DNA of 64,000 nt. It comes from Oscillospiraceae bacterium (GTDB taxonomy: Bacteria > Bacillota > Clostridia > Oscillospirales > Oscillospiraceae). Location of the stretch: contig JAHHSI010000010.1 in assembly GCA_020025275.1 (NCBI GenBank), positions 7,446-71,445 on the forward strand. The letters run 5' to 3'. A program made the position numbers and the translations under genes. Numbering within the stretch: the first letter of the stretch is position 1; each line of letters opens with the position of its first letter. The notes under the pieces are model-generated. The model was not told where the DNA came from and did not search any database. It saw only the letters and a list, made by a program, of their open reading frames with translations. Positions 17,791-28,441 of the stretch are shown one piece after another.

Positions 17791-18275
17791 GGCTGTCCGG
17801 CCTCCTTATCTGTTTTTTCCAGTGTAGCATAAGGGGAACCATCTGTCCAGCGAGCGCGGCTTTTCTATTGCGGAAGGGGAGGGGACGGCGTGTGGAAGCT
17901 TTTCTGCCGTGGACATCTGGGGGTGTAGGATGGATGGGCGCTGCAGTAGGCCGGCGGGCGGGACTTGGTGGGGATGCGGTTGGTGGTGAGCCGTAGATAT
18001 TTCCGGTAATTTCCTGTGGCTCGGATTTCTTTTGCGGAAAAAATATCACTTATCTGTGTATATTTATGAACAAAAATTAAAAAATAAAATAGGACTTGAC
18101 ATTCTCACACAGTTCTGTTAATCTTTTCACACAAACATTTTGGAAGAAATGTTTGCTTGGAAATTCGTCGGATGCCATGGCTGCAGCGTGGCGTCCGAGA
18201 AAATCCAACACAGAAAATACAAACCCCCTGTCCCCCAGCGGGGGACAAAAGTGACAAATATAGGAGAACGACATT
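17791..18275. other. 485-base intergenic region with structured leader
   Basis: It holds an AT-rich tract at 18057-18092 and the promoter at 18096-18124. A leader of about 145 bases follows with three hairpins: an AAACATTT/AAATGTTT pair near 18130-18155, CGGATGCCA/TGGCGTCCG near 18168-18200, and TGTCCCCC/GGGGGACA at about 18229-18247 close to the start codon. The last could mask translation. No known riboswitch consensus was recognised. Confidence 0.5.
18096..18124 (+). promoter_or_regulatory. Promoter of the iron alcohol dehydrogenase gene
   Basis: Consensus TTGACA (18096-18101), a 17-base spacer and TAATCT (18119-18124), with an A/T-rich stretch upstream that could be an UP element. Confidence 0.75.
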
Positions 18276-19493
18276 ATGGCAAGATTTACCTTACCCAGAG
18301 ATCTGTATCACGGCAAAGGCACCTTGGAGTCCCTCAAGACTTTTGAGGGCAAGCGGGCAATGGTCTGCGTAGGCGGCGGCTCCATGAAGCGATTCGGCTT
18401 CCTGGATCGTGCTGTTTCTTACCTGCAGGAAGCAGGGATGGAAGTCCAGATCATTGACGGCATCGAGCCGGACCCCTCTGTAGAGACCGTCATGCGCGGT
18501 GCAGAGAAGATGCTGGCCTTCCAGCCCGACTGGATCGTGGCCATGGGCGGCGGTTCCCCCATCGATGCAGCCAAGGCTATGTGGATCAAGTACGAGTATC
18601 CGGAGATTGCCTTCGAGGACATGATCAAGGTCTTCGGCCTGCCCAAGCTGCGCAAAAAGGCTCATTTCTGCGCCATTCCCTCGACCTCCGGTACGGCCAC
18701 CGAGGTCACTGCATTTTCCGTGATCACCGACTACAAGAAGGGCATCAAATACCCGCTGGCCGATTTTGAGATCACCCCCGATGTGGCCATCGTGGACCCC
18801 GATCTGGCAGAGACCATGCCGCAGAAGCTGGTGGCACAGACTGGTATGGACGCCATGACCCACGCCATCGAGGCCTATGTCTCCACCGCACACTGCGACT
18901 TCACCGACCCGCTGGCCATCTTTGCCATCACCATGATCCAGAACAATCTGGTGGATTCCTACCAGGGCAACATGGAGTGCCGCAGCACCATGCACAATGC
19001 GCAGTGCCTGGCCGGTATGGCGTTCTCCAATGCACTGCTGGGCATCGTCCACTCCATGGCCCACAAGACCGGCGCTGTGTTTGAGGATCTGGGCGCCCAC
19101 ATTGTTCACGGCGCTGCCAACGCCATGTACCTGCCCAAGGTCATCGCCTTCAACGCCAAGGATAAGACCGCCGCGGCACGCTATGCCACCATCGCCGACT
19201 TCATGGGTCTGGGCGGCAGCACTACCGAGGAGAAGGTGCAGCTGCTGATCGCACATCTGCGGAAGATGAACGATGCACTGAACATTCCCCAGTGCATTCA
19301 GCACTACGGCAAGGATGCGCTGTATGCTGAGCAGGGCTTCGTGCCGGAGGACATCTTCCTGCAGCGTCTGCCCGAGATTGCAAAGAATGCCATCGCTGAC
19401 GCCTGCACCGGCTCCAACCCCCGCCAGCCCAGCCAGGAGGAGATGGAGCAGCTGCTCAAGTGCTGCTACTACGACACGGAGGTGGATTTCTGA
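18276..19493 (+). CDS. Iron-containing alcohol dehydrogenase
   Basis: This 405-residue type III alcohol dehydrogenase (butanol/ethanol/propanediol group) interconverts aldehydes and alcohols with NAD(P)H. GGGS cofactor motifs are at about 34-37 and 90-94 (AMGGGSPIDAAKAM). The metal-ligand helices follow (TGMDAMTHAIEAYVS, then GIVHSMAHKTGAVF and HGAANA), with the ligands Asp and three His in the family pattern. The length is standard. ATG 18276 follows taggagaacgac. A strong promoter and long leader suggest it is regulated and well expressed. The substrate is unknown. Confidence 0.93.
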   Translation: MARFTLPRDLYHGKGTLESLKTFEGKRAMVCVGGGSMKRFGFLDRAVSYLQEAGMEVQIIDGIEPDPSVETVMRGAEKMLAFQPDWIVAMGGGSPIDAAKAMWIKYEYPEIAFEDMIKVFGLPKLRKKAHFCAIPSTSGTATEVTAFSVITDYKKGIKYPLADFEITPDVAIVDPDLAETMPQKLVAQTGMDAMTHAIEAYVSTAHCDFTDPLAIFAITMIQNNLVDSYQGNMECRSTMHNAQCLAGMAFSNALLGIVHSMAHKTGAVFEDLGAHIVHGAANAMYLPKVIAFNAKDKTAAARYATIADFMGLGGSTTEEKVQLLIAHLRKMNDALNIPQCIQHYGKDALYAEQGFVPEDIFLQRLPEIAKNAIADACTGSNPRQPSQEEMEQLLKCCYYDTEVDF

Positions 19494-19543
19494 TCCTGCT
19501 TCGTTGAAAACGGACAGCGGAAGAAATCGCTCCATACGATCGC

Positions 19544-19583
19544 AAAAAAGAGAGGTACCGCAGGGGCGGTACCTCTCTTTTTA
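19544..19583 (+). terminator. Intrinsic terminator of the alcohol dehydrogenase gene
   Basis: AAAAAAGAGAGGTACCG pairs with CGGTACCTCTCTTTTT. Confidence 0.9.
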
Positions 19584-19658
19584 AAAGCGGCCGGCTCGGC
19601 AGGACGCTGCTTGACCGAGAGATAGTTTGGCGCAGCTGTTTTGCCGAGAAAGTGCTTG

Positions 19659-19692
19659 CCTGCTGCGCCGGGATCGCTCCCGGCGCAGCAGG
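19659..19692 (-). terminator. Strong hairpin downstream of the minus-strand reductase operon
   Basis: CCTGCTGCGCCGGGA pairs perfectly with TCCCGGCGCAGCAGG. No clear T run follows on the minus strand, so it may be a stabilising or Rho-linked 3' end. Confidence 0.5.
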
Positions 19693-19700
19693 AGTTTAGC

Positions 19701-20870
19701 TTAGAGACGGATGGAAATATCCGTAATGGGATAGGATTTGCAGGAGTGGATGTAGCCGTATTTTTCGTCGGCCTTGCGCAGCAGCATCCCCTTGGACAGA
19801 AAGACCTTGCCGGAGACCAGCTGTACACGACAGAGGCTGCACTCGCCGCTGCGGCAGCAGACGTTGACCCGAATGCCGGCGCGCTCCAGTGTGGAGAGCA
19901 GCGGCTCACCGGCGCAGCCCTCGATGACGGTGTCGCCGTTGACGGTGATTTTAAATGTCTCCGAGCCGTTCAGCGCCTTGGGCCAGCCGGCCTCTTGGGT
20001 GATGTCCTTGGCAGCACCGAACATCTCACGGCGGATGTTCTTCTTGGGCAGCCCCAGCGCCAGCAGCTGATCTTCACAGAACTGATTCATCACCACGGGG
20101 CCGCAGATGTAGACCGTGCGCTCCATGTAATCAGGGCACAGCCGGGCAATCAGCTCGCCGGTGATGAAGCCCCGCTCGCCGGTCCAGGACGGATCGTCAT
20201 CAGAGACCACCAGATGGTAGCTGAAGTTGGGGAAGGTCTCGCTCATGTGGGTCAGCTCCTCGTAGAAGAAGGCCGCCTGGGCATTTCTGGCGCCGTAGAT
20301 GAGGATCATCTCCTTATCAAGTCCGGCCTCCAGCGCTTCACGCAGCATACTCATGAAGGGAGTGATGCCGCTGCCGCCGGCCAGCATCAGCTGTTTTTTG
20401 CTGTGAAAGACCGGGTTGCAGTGGAACGAGCCGGCAGGGGTGGAGGCGGTGAACTCGTCGCCCACCTGCACCTTGTCCAGAAAATAGTCCGAGACGAAGC
20501 CGTTGACGGCACGGGCCACCGTGATCTCATAGTAGGCCCGCTGGCGGGGAGAGGAGCTGATACTGTAGGGACGGCTGGTCAGCACATTGTCGATTTCCAC
20601 AAAGATGTTCAAAAACTGGCCGGCTTCAAAGGGGGGCAGGTAGCCGTCCTTGGAATAAAAGCGGAAGACCTTGGCGTTTTTGTGGGTGTCATAGATCTCG
20701 CCCACCACCAGATGCAGCTCCTTGGGGTGCAGGTTTTTAAGTACGGCATCGGCGTGATCCTTGTGGAGGATCTTATCCTCCGAGACACGGGTGAGCAGGT
20801 CGATCTCCTGCAAGATCTCCTCGCCGTGTACCAGCGTACCCAGCAGTGTTTCCTTAATAGACTTTGACAT
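19701..20870 (-). CDS. FAD/NAD(P)H reductase with C-terminal 2Fe-2S ferredoxin domain
   Basis: This 389-residue electron-transfer protein moves electrons from NAD(P)H through FAD to a plant-type 2Fe-2S cluster. After about 50 unassigned N-terminal residues, the FAD-binding beta barrel carries RPYSISS (about 99-105). The nucleotide-binding domain has LAGGSGITPF (about 163-172) and the YICGP motif. The C-terminal ferredoxin has CRSGECSLC and a fourth Cys in HSCKSYP. It lies 6 bases downstream of the CrtI-like flavoprotein gene and must be co-transcribed with it, so it probably feeds electrons to that enzyme (inference). Confidence 0.9.
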   Translation of the reverse strand: MSKSIKETLLGTLVHGEEILQEIDLLTRVSEDKILHKDHADAVLKNLHPKELHLVVGEIYDTHKNAKVFRFYSKDGYLPPFEAGQFLNIFVEIDNVLTSRPYSISSSPRQRAYYEITVARAVNGFVSDYFLDKVQVGDEFTASTPAGSFHCNPVFHSKKQLMLAGGSGITPFMSMLREALEAGLDKEMILIYGARNAQAAFFYEELTHMSETFPNFSYHLVVSDDDPSWTGERGFITGELIARLCPDYMERTVYICGPVVMNQFCEDQLLALGLPKKNIRREMFGAAKDITQEAGWPKALNGSETFKITVNGDTVIEGCAGEPLLSTLERAGIRVNVCCRSGECSLCRVQLVSGKVFLSKGMLLRKADEKYGYIHSCKSYPITDISIRL

Positions 20871-20876
20871 AGGGAC

Positions 20877-22409
20877 TCATACCTCCTCTGCAATCTTTGC
20901 TGCCACCTTGTCTGCGTATGTGTAGTTGGGGCCGAAGCCGCAGGCATTGACCCAGCCGCTGGCAAATTCCAGACCGGGCAGCTTGCTCTCGGCGGGGAAG
21001 AAAAAGACGGACTGCCGCAGGTCCTGCTCATAGCCGTAGATGGCGCCGCCGGGGTGGTTCAGGTAGCGCATATGCGTCAGGGGTGTGGCGATCTCCATCT
21101 CCTCAATGTGGGAGGTGAAGCCGGGATACATCTTCTCCAGCCGGGCCACGATACGGCGGCCGGCCTCGTACTTCATCTCGTAATAGCGCTCCGGGGGCAG
21201 CTTTTCCCACGGCTCGCTGTATTTGAGCACGCCGGCGGTGATCACGGAGGTGCCCTCGGGCGAGACCTGCCGGTCGTCCACCGTATAGCAGGTGGCGATC
21301 AGGGGGTCTTTCTCCGGCAGCAGCTTGTAGGCGTCCATGAAGTCGCCGTTGGCGTCGTAACTCTCATAATTCAGAGTGAAGGACGTGGTGAAGCCGATCT
21401 CCTCCGGCGTACAATCCAGGCCGATAAAGCACGTCAGTGCGGAGATGCCCACGGTGTAGGGCTTGAGGTAGTCGCGGGCGGCGGCGGGAACATCCTGTGG
21501 CTCCATCAGTGTGCCATAGGTGGCCAGAGGGGAGATGTTGGAGATGATCTTCTTGCAGCGGAACTCCCGGCCCCGCTCGTCGATGACGCCCACGGCCCTG
21601 CCGTTTTCTACGATGATCTTTTGCACGCCGCAGTTGAGCTGCACCACGCCGCCCATCCGCTTGGCGGCTTCCATGATGGCCTGATTCATCATCATCGACG
21701 TGCCACGCAGATAGTAGGGCTTATCCTCCATATAGATGTAGGTGCACTTGGCCAGGATCGACCAGGGGAAGCGGTCGGGGCGCATTCCCATGAAGCACCA
21801 ATAGACGCTCAGCGCCAGCTGCAGCTTGGGGCAGCCGGGGAAGAACTCATCCAGGACCTCCTGAGAGCTCTTGAGACCATACTGTGCCAGCACGGGGTAC
21901 TTTTTGGGGAAGCCCTTCTTCATCACGAACTTCTTGAATTCGCCGGGCTCACCGGTGCTCTGGGCGCTCTTCTCGCTGAAGTCGTTGGCCTGCGCACAGA
22001 AGGCGTACACCGTATCGAAATAGTTCCGGATATTGGCGGCGTGCTGCGGGAACTCCCGGGAGAGGAAGTCAATACATTTTTCACGGCCCACCGGGATGCT
22101 CAGTCCTGTGCCGTCGGGGAAGTTCACCCGGTACAGCTCCTCGATCTGGATCCACTCGATCTCCTCCTCAATGCCGTAGCGGCGGAACTGCTTGCGCAGA
22201 GGGCCGGGGCGTTCGGGGGTGCCCATATGGCTGAGCTGATGGAGGGCCACCTCAAATTCAAAGCGGCCTCTGCGGAAACTGGTGCCGCAGCCACCGGGGA
22301 TGTTGTGCTTTTCGAAAAGGATGACTTTCTTGCCCTTTTCCGCCAAGGTCGCTGCGGCCGCAAGGCCACCGTTTCCTCCGCCGATCACAACGACGTCATA
22401 GTTTTCCAT
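20877..22409 (-). CDS. CrtI/phytoene-desaturase-like FAD-dependent oxidoreductase
   Basis: This 510-residue flavoprotein has the dinucleotide motif VVVIGGGNGGLAAAATLAEKG at the N-terminus, then HNIPGGCGTSFRRGRFEFE and a C-terminal GWVNACGFGPNYTYADKVA. This is the CrtI/retinol-saturase/amine-oxidase pattern. Members desaturate or saturate polyenes and related hydrophobic compounds. This organism shows no carotenoid genes here, so a reductase (saturase) of a dietary or host lipid is plausible but unproven. ATG 22409 follows aaggaggt at 7 bases. It is first in a two-gene operon and divergent from a TetR gene. Confidence 0.85.
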   Translation of the reverse strand: MENYDVVVIGGGNGGLAAAATLAEKGKKVILFEKHNIPGGCGTSFRRGRFEFEVALHQLSHMGTPERPGPLRKQFRRYGIEEEIEWIQIEELYRVNFPDGTGLSIPVGREKCIDFLSREFPQHAANIRNYFDTVYAFCAQANDFSEKSAQSTGEPGEFKKFVMKKGFPKKYPVLAQYGLKSSQEVLDEFFPGCPKLQLALSVYWCFMGMRPDRFPWSILAKCTYIYMEDKPYYLRGTSMMMNQAIMEAAKRMGGVVQLNCGVQKIIVENGRAVGVIDERGREFRCKKIISNISPLATYGTLMEPQDVPAAARDYLKPYTVGISALTCFIGLDCTPEEIGFTTSFTLNYESYDANGDFMDAYKLLPEKDPLIATCYTVDDRQVSPEGTSVITAGVLKYSEPWEKLPPERYYEMKYEAGRRIVARLEKMYPGFTSHIEEMEIATPLTHMRYLNHPGGAIYGYEQDLRQSVFFFPAESKLPGLEFASGWVNACGFGPNYTYADKVAAKIAEEV

Positions 22410-22505
22410 ATACAATACCTCCTTGTGTAGATTTCACTGTGCAACTGTACATATATAAAACTTTTTGCTATAATCAATAGGAATGATTCGGAGAGGAGTG
22501 CACGT
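22410..22505. promoter_or_regulatory. Divergent promoter region between CrtI-like gene and TetR gene
   Basis: The minus strand shows TTGATT, 16 bases, TATATG. The plus strand shows TATAAT at about 22470-22475. The two promoters overlap within 60 bases, and an imperfect dyad (TGTGCAACTGTACA, about 22439-22452) lies downstream of the minus-strand -10. This layout suits repression by the TetR protein. Confidence 0.45.
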
Positions 22506-23045
22506 ATGTCCGCAGCAGATACAACACGACAGGCCATCGTTGAGGCAACGAAAAAACTCATTAGCAAAAGCTCCTTTGAAAAGCTGTCTGTGATCGAGAT
22601 CACCCGCCTATGCAAGATCAGCAGAAACACGTTCTACTACCATTTTGACGATAAATACGCCATCATCCAATGGATCTTCACCACGGAGATCGAGCCACGC
22701 ATTGCGCCCTATATGGTGAAGGATCACTGGGAAGAGAGCATCAGCACCCTGTGCCGCATTATGAAAGAGGAAAAGAGCTTCTACAGTAAGATTTTGCAGG
22801 ACACCGGCCCCGGCTCCCTCTACCGGACACTGGTGGAATACTATAAGCAGGCGCTGATGGTCTGCTTTGCCCCGCTGTGCGATCAGCTGAACATCCACGG
22901 GGAGGATCGGGAGATCGTGGCCCGCTTTTTCAGCCACGGCACCATCGACATGATCTGCGACTGGGTCTACAGCGGCATGGAGCGGGATGCGGATATTTGC
23001 ACGAGCATCCTGAATATCGCACTCACGGCGGGGATGTTCCGCTAA
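22506..23045 (+). CDS. TetR-family regulator (divergent to the CrtI-like operon)
   Basis: This 179-residue protein has the TetR helix-turn-helix at about 20-60 (FEKLSVIEITRLCKISRNTFYYHFDDKYAI) and a C-terminal helical domain of the TetR_C_7 kind. It starts at ATG 22506 with gagaggagtgcacgt upstream. Its position makes the operon at 22409-19701 its likely target. Confidence 0.88.
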   Translation: MSAADTTRQAIVEATKKLISKSSFEKLSVIEITRLCKISRNTFYYHFDDKYAIIQWIFTTEIEPRIAPYMVKDHWEESISTLCRIMKEEKSFYSKILQDTGPGSLYRTLVEYYKQALMVCFAPLCDQLNIHGEDREIVARFFSHGTIDMICDWVYSGMERDADICTSILNIALTAGMFR

Positions 23046-23267
23046 GGGGGCAAAGGCTTCCTTTGATTTTACTATAATGAAAAGAGCGGGGGACGCCTAT
23101 GGACATTTTTGGGAAGTGTTCAAAATTTGGGCACTTTCTCATTTCTGTTTTAGATATATCGACGAAAGACGCTCTTCCGTACAGCCAAAAACCGTCTGCT
23201 TTCTCTGGAAAGCAGACGGTTTTGTGCGTAATGTGGGACAGTGTGCGGTGGACGGGCGGGGATGGCC
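23046..23267. other. Intergenic region with a bidirectional terminator
   Basis: The hairpin at 23187-23224 (AAAACCGTCTGCTTT with AAAGCAGACGGTTTT) separates convergent TetR genes and has A/T tracts on both sides. Nothing else is recognised; short open frames near 23077-23311 read through the hairpin. Confidence 0.75.
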
Positions 23268-23849
23268 TTACGATTCCCCCTGATGGAGGAAGGAGATGCC
23301 GTGAAGCATGATGCTCTCGGCGATCTGGGCCACCTGTGCAGCGCTGGCGGCCATGCCGTCATGGAGCCATTTTTCCAAAAGACCGATGCAGCCGGAGCTG
23401 ACAAAGGCGTAGTAGTACTCCAATTGTGCTCGGGAGGCACCGTCAAAGTTTTTGGTGTAGCTCTGAAAATAGTGCTCCTGCCCGAGCGCCAGAAGGCGGG
23501 CGGCAAACTTCTTGTCTCCGTAAGGACCCAGAGTGACGATGCATAAATCGGCGTTTTCCTTGATACAGTTGAAAATACCGGCGGTGATTTTGGTGGGAGT
23601 GAGTGCTTCCTGATCGTCCAGCAGCGGCCGCAGGGCGTCCTGAAAGTCTGCCAGCATCTCCTCCTCCATTTGGGAGAGCAGGTCGTAAATATCCGTGTAG
23701 TGGGCGTAAAAGGTGCCGCGGTTGATACCGGCGGCGGCGCACAGCTCCTTGATGGTGATGCTCTGGATCGGCTTTTGCTGGAGCAGTCCTGTCAGCGCTT
23801 TGCGCAGCAGCATCCGGGTCAAGCGGGTCCGCTGATCTGGTTTTTGCAT
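23268..23849 (-). CDS. TetR-family regulator (divergent to the 24023 SDR)
   Basis: This 193-residue protein has a TetR helix-turn-helix at about 25-65 (IQSITIKELCAAAGINRGTFYAHYTDIYDLL) and a helical ligand domain. Its N-terminal domain resembles that of the 14467-15072 TetR, so the two are probably paralogues. It starts at 23849 after gaaggagttgtaaata. The intergenic region holds a near-ideal operator at 23915-23938. Confidence 0.88.
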   Translation of the reverse strand: MQKPDQRTRLTRMLLRKALTGLLQQKPIQSITIKELCAAAGINRGTFYAHYTDIYDLLSQMEEEMLADFQDALRPLLDDQEALTPTKITAGIFNCIKENADLCIVTLGPYGDKKFAARLLALGQEHYFQSYTKNFDGASRAQLEYYYAFVSSGCIGLLEKWLHDGMAASAAQVAQIAESIMLHGISFLHQGES

Positions 23850-23914
23850 TATTTACAACTCCTTCATATTTGTTTTCATCAAAAACAACATACTTTGTTG
23901 TCTGTGTCGGGTAA

Positions 23915-23938
23915 GTCACTTTCGTGGGCGAAAGTGAC
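23915..23938. promoter_or_regulatory. Candidate TetR operator (10-base perfect inverted repeat)
   Basis: GTCACTTTCG and CGAAAGTGAC are separated by TGGG. It ends two bases before the -35 box at 23941. Confidence 0.7.
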
Positions 23939-23940
23939 GG

Positions 23941-23969
23941 TTGCTCCGGAACTCTATGGCGATTATAAT
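23941..23969 (+). promoter_or_regulatory. Promoter of the extended SDR gene
   Basis: TTGCTC (23941-23946), a 17-base spacer and TATAAT (23964-23969). Confidence 0.65.
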
Positions 23970-24022
23970 ACAGATAAAGAAGAAATTCAACACAGTGTTC
24001 ATTATAGAAAGGGATAAACATC

Positions 24023-25024
24023 ATGGAAAAACGCTACATTGTCACAGGTGCCGCCGGCCATCTGGGAACCGCACTGCTGCATAGACTGGAAGAGCAGAAG
24101 GCAGAGGTCTTTGCTCTGGTTCTGCCGGGACAGGCCGGACGGGACAGGGGGAACATCCACTATGTGGAGGGGGATGTCTGCGACCCCAAGTCCCTGCGGC
24201 CCCTCTTTGCAGGGGCACAGGAGCGGGAACTCTACATGATCCACGCTGCCGGCATGATCGATATTTCCGAGAAGGGATCGCCGAAGCTCTTTGATGTGAA
24301 CATCAAGGGCACGGAAAATGTCATCGCCCTATGTCGTGAGTACGGTGTCAAGCGGCTGGTCTATGTCAGTTCCGTCCACGCGATCCCGGAGCGGAAGGAT
24401 TGCCGTGTCATGAAGGAGGTGGAGTATTTCTCTCCTGATGCCGTGGTGGGCGCCTATGCCCGCACCAAGGCGGCGGCCACACAGGCGGTACTGGAGGCGG
24501 GCCGGCAGGGGTTGGATGTGGTGGTGGTCCATCCCTCGGGCATCATCGGCCCTTACGATCGCTCCGGAAACCATCTGGTGCAGATGATCACCGATTATCT
24601 CCGCGGTGCGCTGCCCGCCTGTGTCCACGGCGGATACGATTTTGTGGATGTGCGGGATGTTGCGGAGGGATGTCTGCTGGCCATGGAAAAGGGCAAGCGG
24701 GGCAACTGCTACATCCTCTCCAACCGCCACTATGAGATCCGGGATCTTCTGGGCATGGTGCGCGCTATCAGCCGCGGACGCAAGCTGGCGGTGCTGCCGA
24801 TGTGGATGGCCAAGGCCTTTGCGCCGCTGATGCAGCAGATCGCCAAGTGGAAAAAGCAGCGGCCCCTGTACACGAAGTACTCCCTCTATACCCTGTGCAG
24901 CAACGATCGCTTTTCCCACGATAAGGCCACCTACGAGCTGGGGTATATGCCCCGTGATCTCCATGAGACGGTGCGGGATACCGTGCTGTGGTACCAAGCG
25001 CAGAACAGAGGAATGGCCCGATAA
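24023..25024 (+). CDS. Extended SDR: NAD-dependent epimerase/dehydratase or 3-beta-hydroxysteroid-dehydrogenase-like
   Basis: This 333-residue enzyme has VTGAAGHLG at residues 7-15 (extended-SDR GxxGxxG motif), LVYVSSVHA with the catalytic serine, and YARTKAAA (about 151-158) with the catalytic Tyr/Lys. HPSGIIGPYD and FVDVRDVAEG also fit. The family spans sugar epimerases, dihydroflavonol reductases and 3-beta-HSD-like enzymes. No sugar-nucleotide genes surround it, and TetR control points to a small-molecule substrate. It starts at ATG 24023. Confidence 0.85.
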   Translation: MEKRYIVTGAAGHLGTALLHRLEEQKAEVFALVLPGQAGRDRGNIHYVEGDVCDPKSLRPLFAGAQERELYMIHAAGMIDISEKGSPKLFDVNIKGTENVIALCREYGVKRLVYVSSVHAIPERKDCRVMKEVEYFSPDAVVGAYARTKAAATQAVLEAGRQGLDVVVVHPSGIIGPYDRSGNHLVQMITDYLRGALPACVHGGYDFVDVRDVAEGCLLAMEKGKRGNCYILSNRHYEIRDLLGMVRAISRGRKLAVLPMWMAKAFAPLMQQIAKWKKQRPLYTKYSLYTLCSNDRFSHDKATYELGYMPRDLHETVRDTVLWYQAQNRGMAR

Positions 25025-25061
25025 GAGAAGTTCCCGCGTTACGGTGCGCCCATAAAGATGG

Positions 25062-25106
25062 AAAAGGTTCCCGTGTGCAGACAGACCTGCATACGGGAAC
25101 CTTTTA
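25062..25106 (+). terminator. Intrinsic terminator of the extended SDR gene
   Basis: AAAAGGTTCCCGT pairs with ACGGGAACCTTTT. A/T tracts on both strands allow bidirectional use with ftsH. A second hairpin of AAGGACGGC/GCCGTCCTT arms lies at about 25136-25168. Confidence 0.75.
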
Positions 25107-25258
25107 CGGCGTGGGGAACGGGTCCGGAAGCGACAAAGGACGGCGGTGCCGCAGCACAGCCGTCCTTCCGCAGAATCAAATGCTAAATTGCATAGGGGCG
25201 TGGATTGTGTTCCCGTGGAATGCCCCAAGGGAGGTTCTTCTTGCTTTGCGTACCGTGA

Positions 25259-27439
<2,181 letters not shown>

Positions 27440-27487
27440 AGGGGTCTCCTTCCATAACCGCATAAAGCGGAAAAGATCGTAAAATGC

Positions 27488-27516
27488 AGTATACCATAAA
27501 TATGAAAGACTCACAA
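27488..27516 (-). promoter_or_regulatory. Promoter of ftsH
   Basis: On the minus strand, TTGTGA (27516-27511), a 17-base spacer and TATACT (27493-27488). Confidence 0.7.
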
Positions 27517-27639
27517 GGACATAAACGGTGTTTCGTGTTAAATTTCTATGAATACCGCTTTCTATTATACGGCTTGTATGGTATACTAATGTATCAAAAC
27601 TAATTTACCTGCCGCAAGGGCAGGGTGCAGGAGATACGT

Positions 27640-28413
27640 ATGAGAGATAACGATATGAAAAAACCGCTGCAGGAGGCGGAGAGCGATGGGATCATCGAGG
27701 GACGCAACGCCGTCATTGAGGCGCTGCGCTCCGGGACGGCCATCGATAAGATCTATCTGGCCAAGGGCGAGACTGACAAGACGCTGGGGCACATTGCCTC
27801 CAAGGCCCGGGCGCAGGGCGTTGTGGTGGTGGAGGCCGATCGGCGGAAGCTGGACAACATGAGCCGCACCCACGCCCATCAGGGCGTGATCGCCTTGGCG
27901 GCGCTGCGGGAGTATGTGTCGGTGGAGTCGCTGCTGGAGGCGGCGGCCGCCAAGGGGGAGCCGCCTTTGTTGGTGGTCTGCGATGAGATCTCCGATCCCC
28001 ACAATCTGGGGGCCATCATCCGCACGGCGGAGTGCGCCGGCGCACACGGCATCATCATCCCCAAGCGGCGCAGTGCAGGCTTGACCTCTATTGTGGCCAA
28101 GACCTCCGCCGGCGCAGTCAGCTATATGCCGGTGGCCCGGGTGGCCAACATCCCCAGTCTGCTGAAGGATCTGAAAAAGCAGGGCGTGTGGGTGTTTGGC
28201 ACGGCGGCCGATGGACAGACGTCCCTATATGAGGCGGATCTGAAGGGGCCGGCGGCCATTGTCATCGGCAGTGAGGGCAGCGGCATGAGCCGCTTGGTGT
28301 CGGAGAACTGTGATTTTCTGGTGAGCATTCCCATGAAGGGGAAGATCTCGTCCCTGAACGCCTCGGCGGCAGCATCGATTTTGCTGTATGAGGCGGTGCG
28401 TCAGCGCAGCTGA
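27640..28413 (+). CDS. rlmB: TrmH/SpoU-family 23S rRNA 2'-O-ribose methyltransferase (RlmB-like)
   Basis: This 257-residue SPOUT methyltransferase has an N-terminal substrate domain (IIEGRNAVIEALRSG). The catalytic knot motifs are DEISDPHNLGAIIRTAE (motif 1), AIVIGSEGSGMSRLV (motif 2) and IPMKGKISSLNASAAASILLYEA (motif 3). RlmB methylates G2251 of 23S rRNA in E. coli; the exact target here is inferred. ATG 27640 has caggagatacgt upstream. It is 28 bases ahead of the next gene and probably co-transcribed. Confidence 0.92.
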   Translation: MRDNDMKKPLQEAESDGIIEGRNAVIEALRSGTAIDKIYLAKGETDKTLGHIASKARAQGVVVVEADRRKLDNMSRTHAHQGVIALAALREYVSVESLLEAAAAKGEPPLLVVCDEISDPHNLGAIIRTAECAGAHGIIIPKRRSAGLTSIVAKTSAGAVSYMPVARVANIPSLLKDLKKQGVWVFGTAADGQTSLYEADLKGPAAIVIGSEGSGMSRLVSENCDFLVSIPMKGKISSLNASAAASILLYEAVRQRS

Positions 28414-28441
28414 GGATTCTACATAGAAAGAGCGGGCGATC

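Noticed and set aside
21054..22430. 458-codon plus-strand frame
   Set aside because: Antisense to the CrtI-like flavoprotein, whose motifs are clear on the minus strand.
14467..23849. Possibility that the redox/TetR region is a mobile island
   Set aside because: No integrase, transposase, tRNA border or direct repeats were seen, and composition matches the neighbours.
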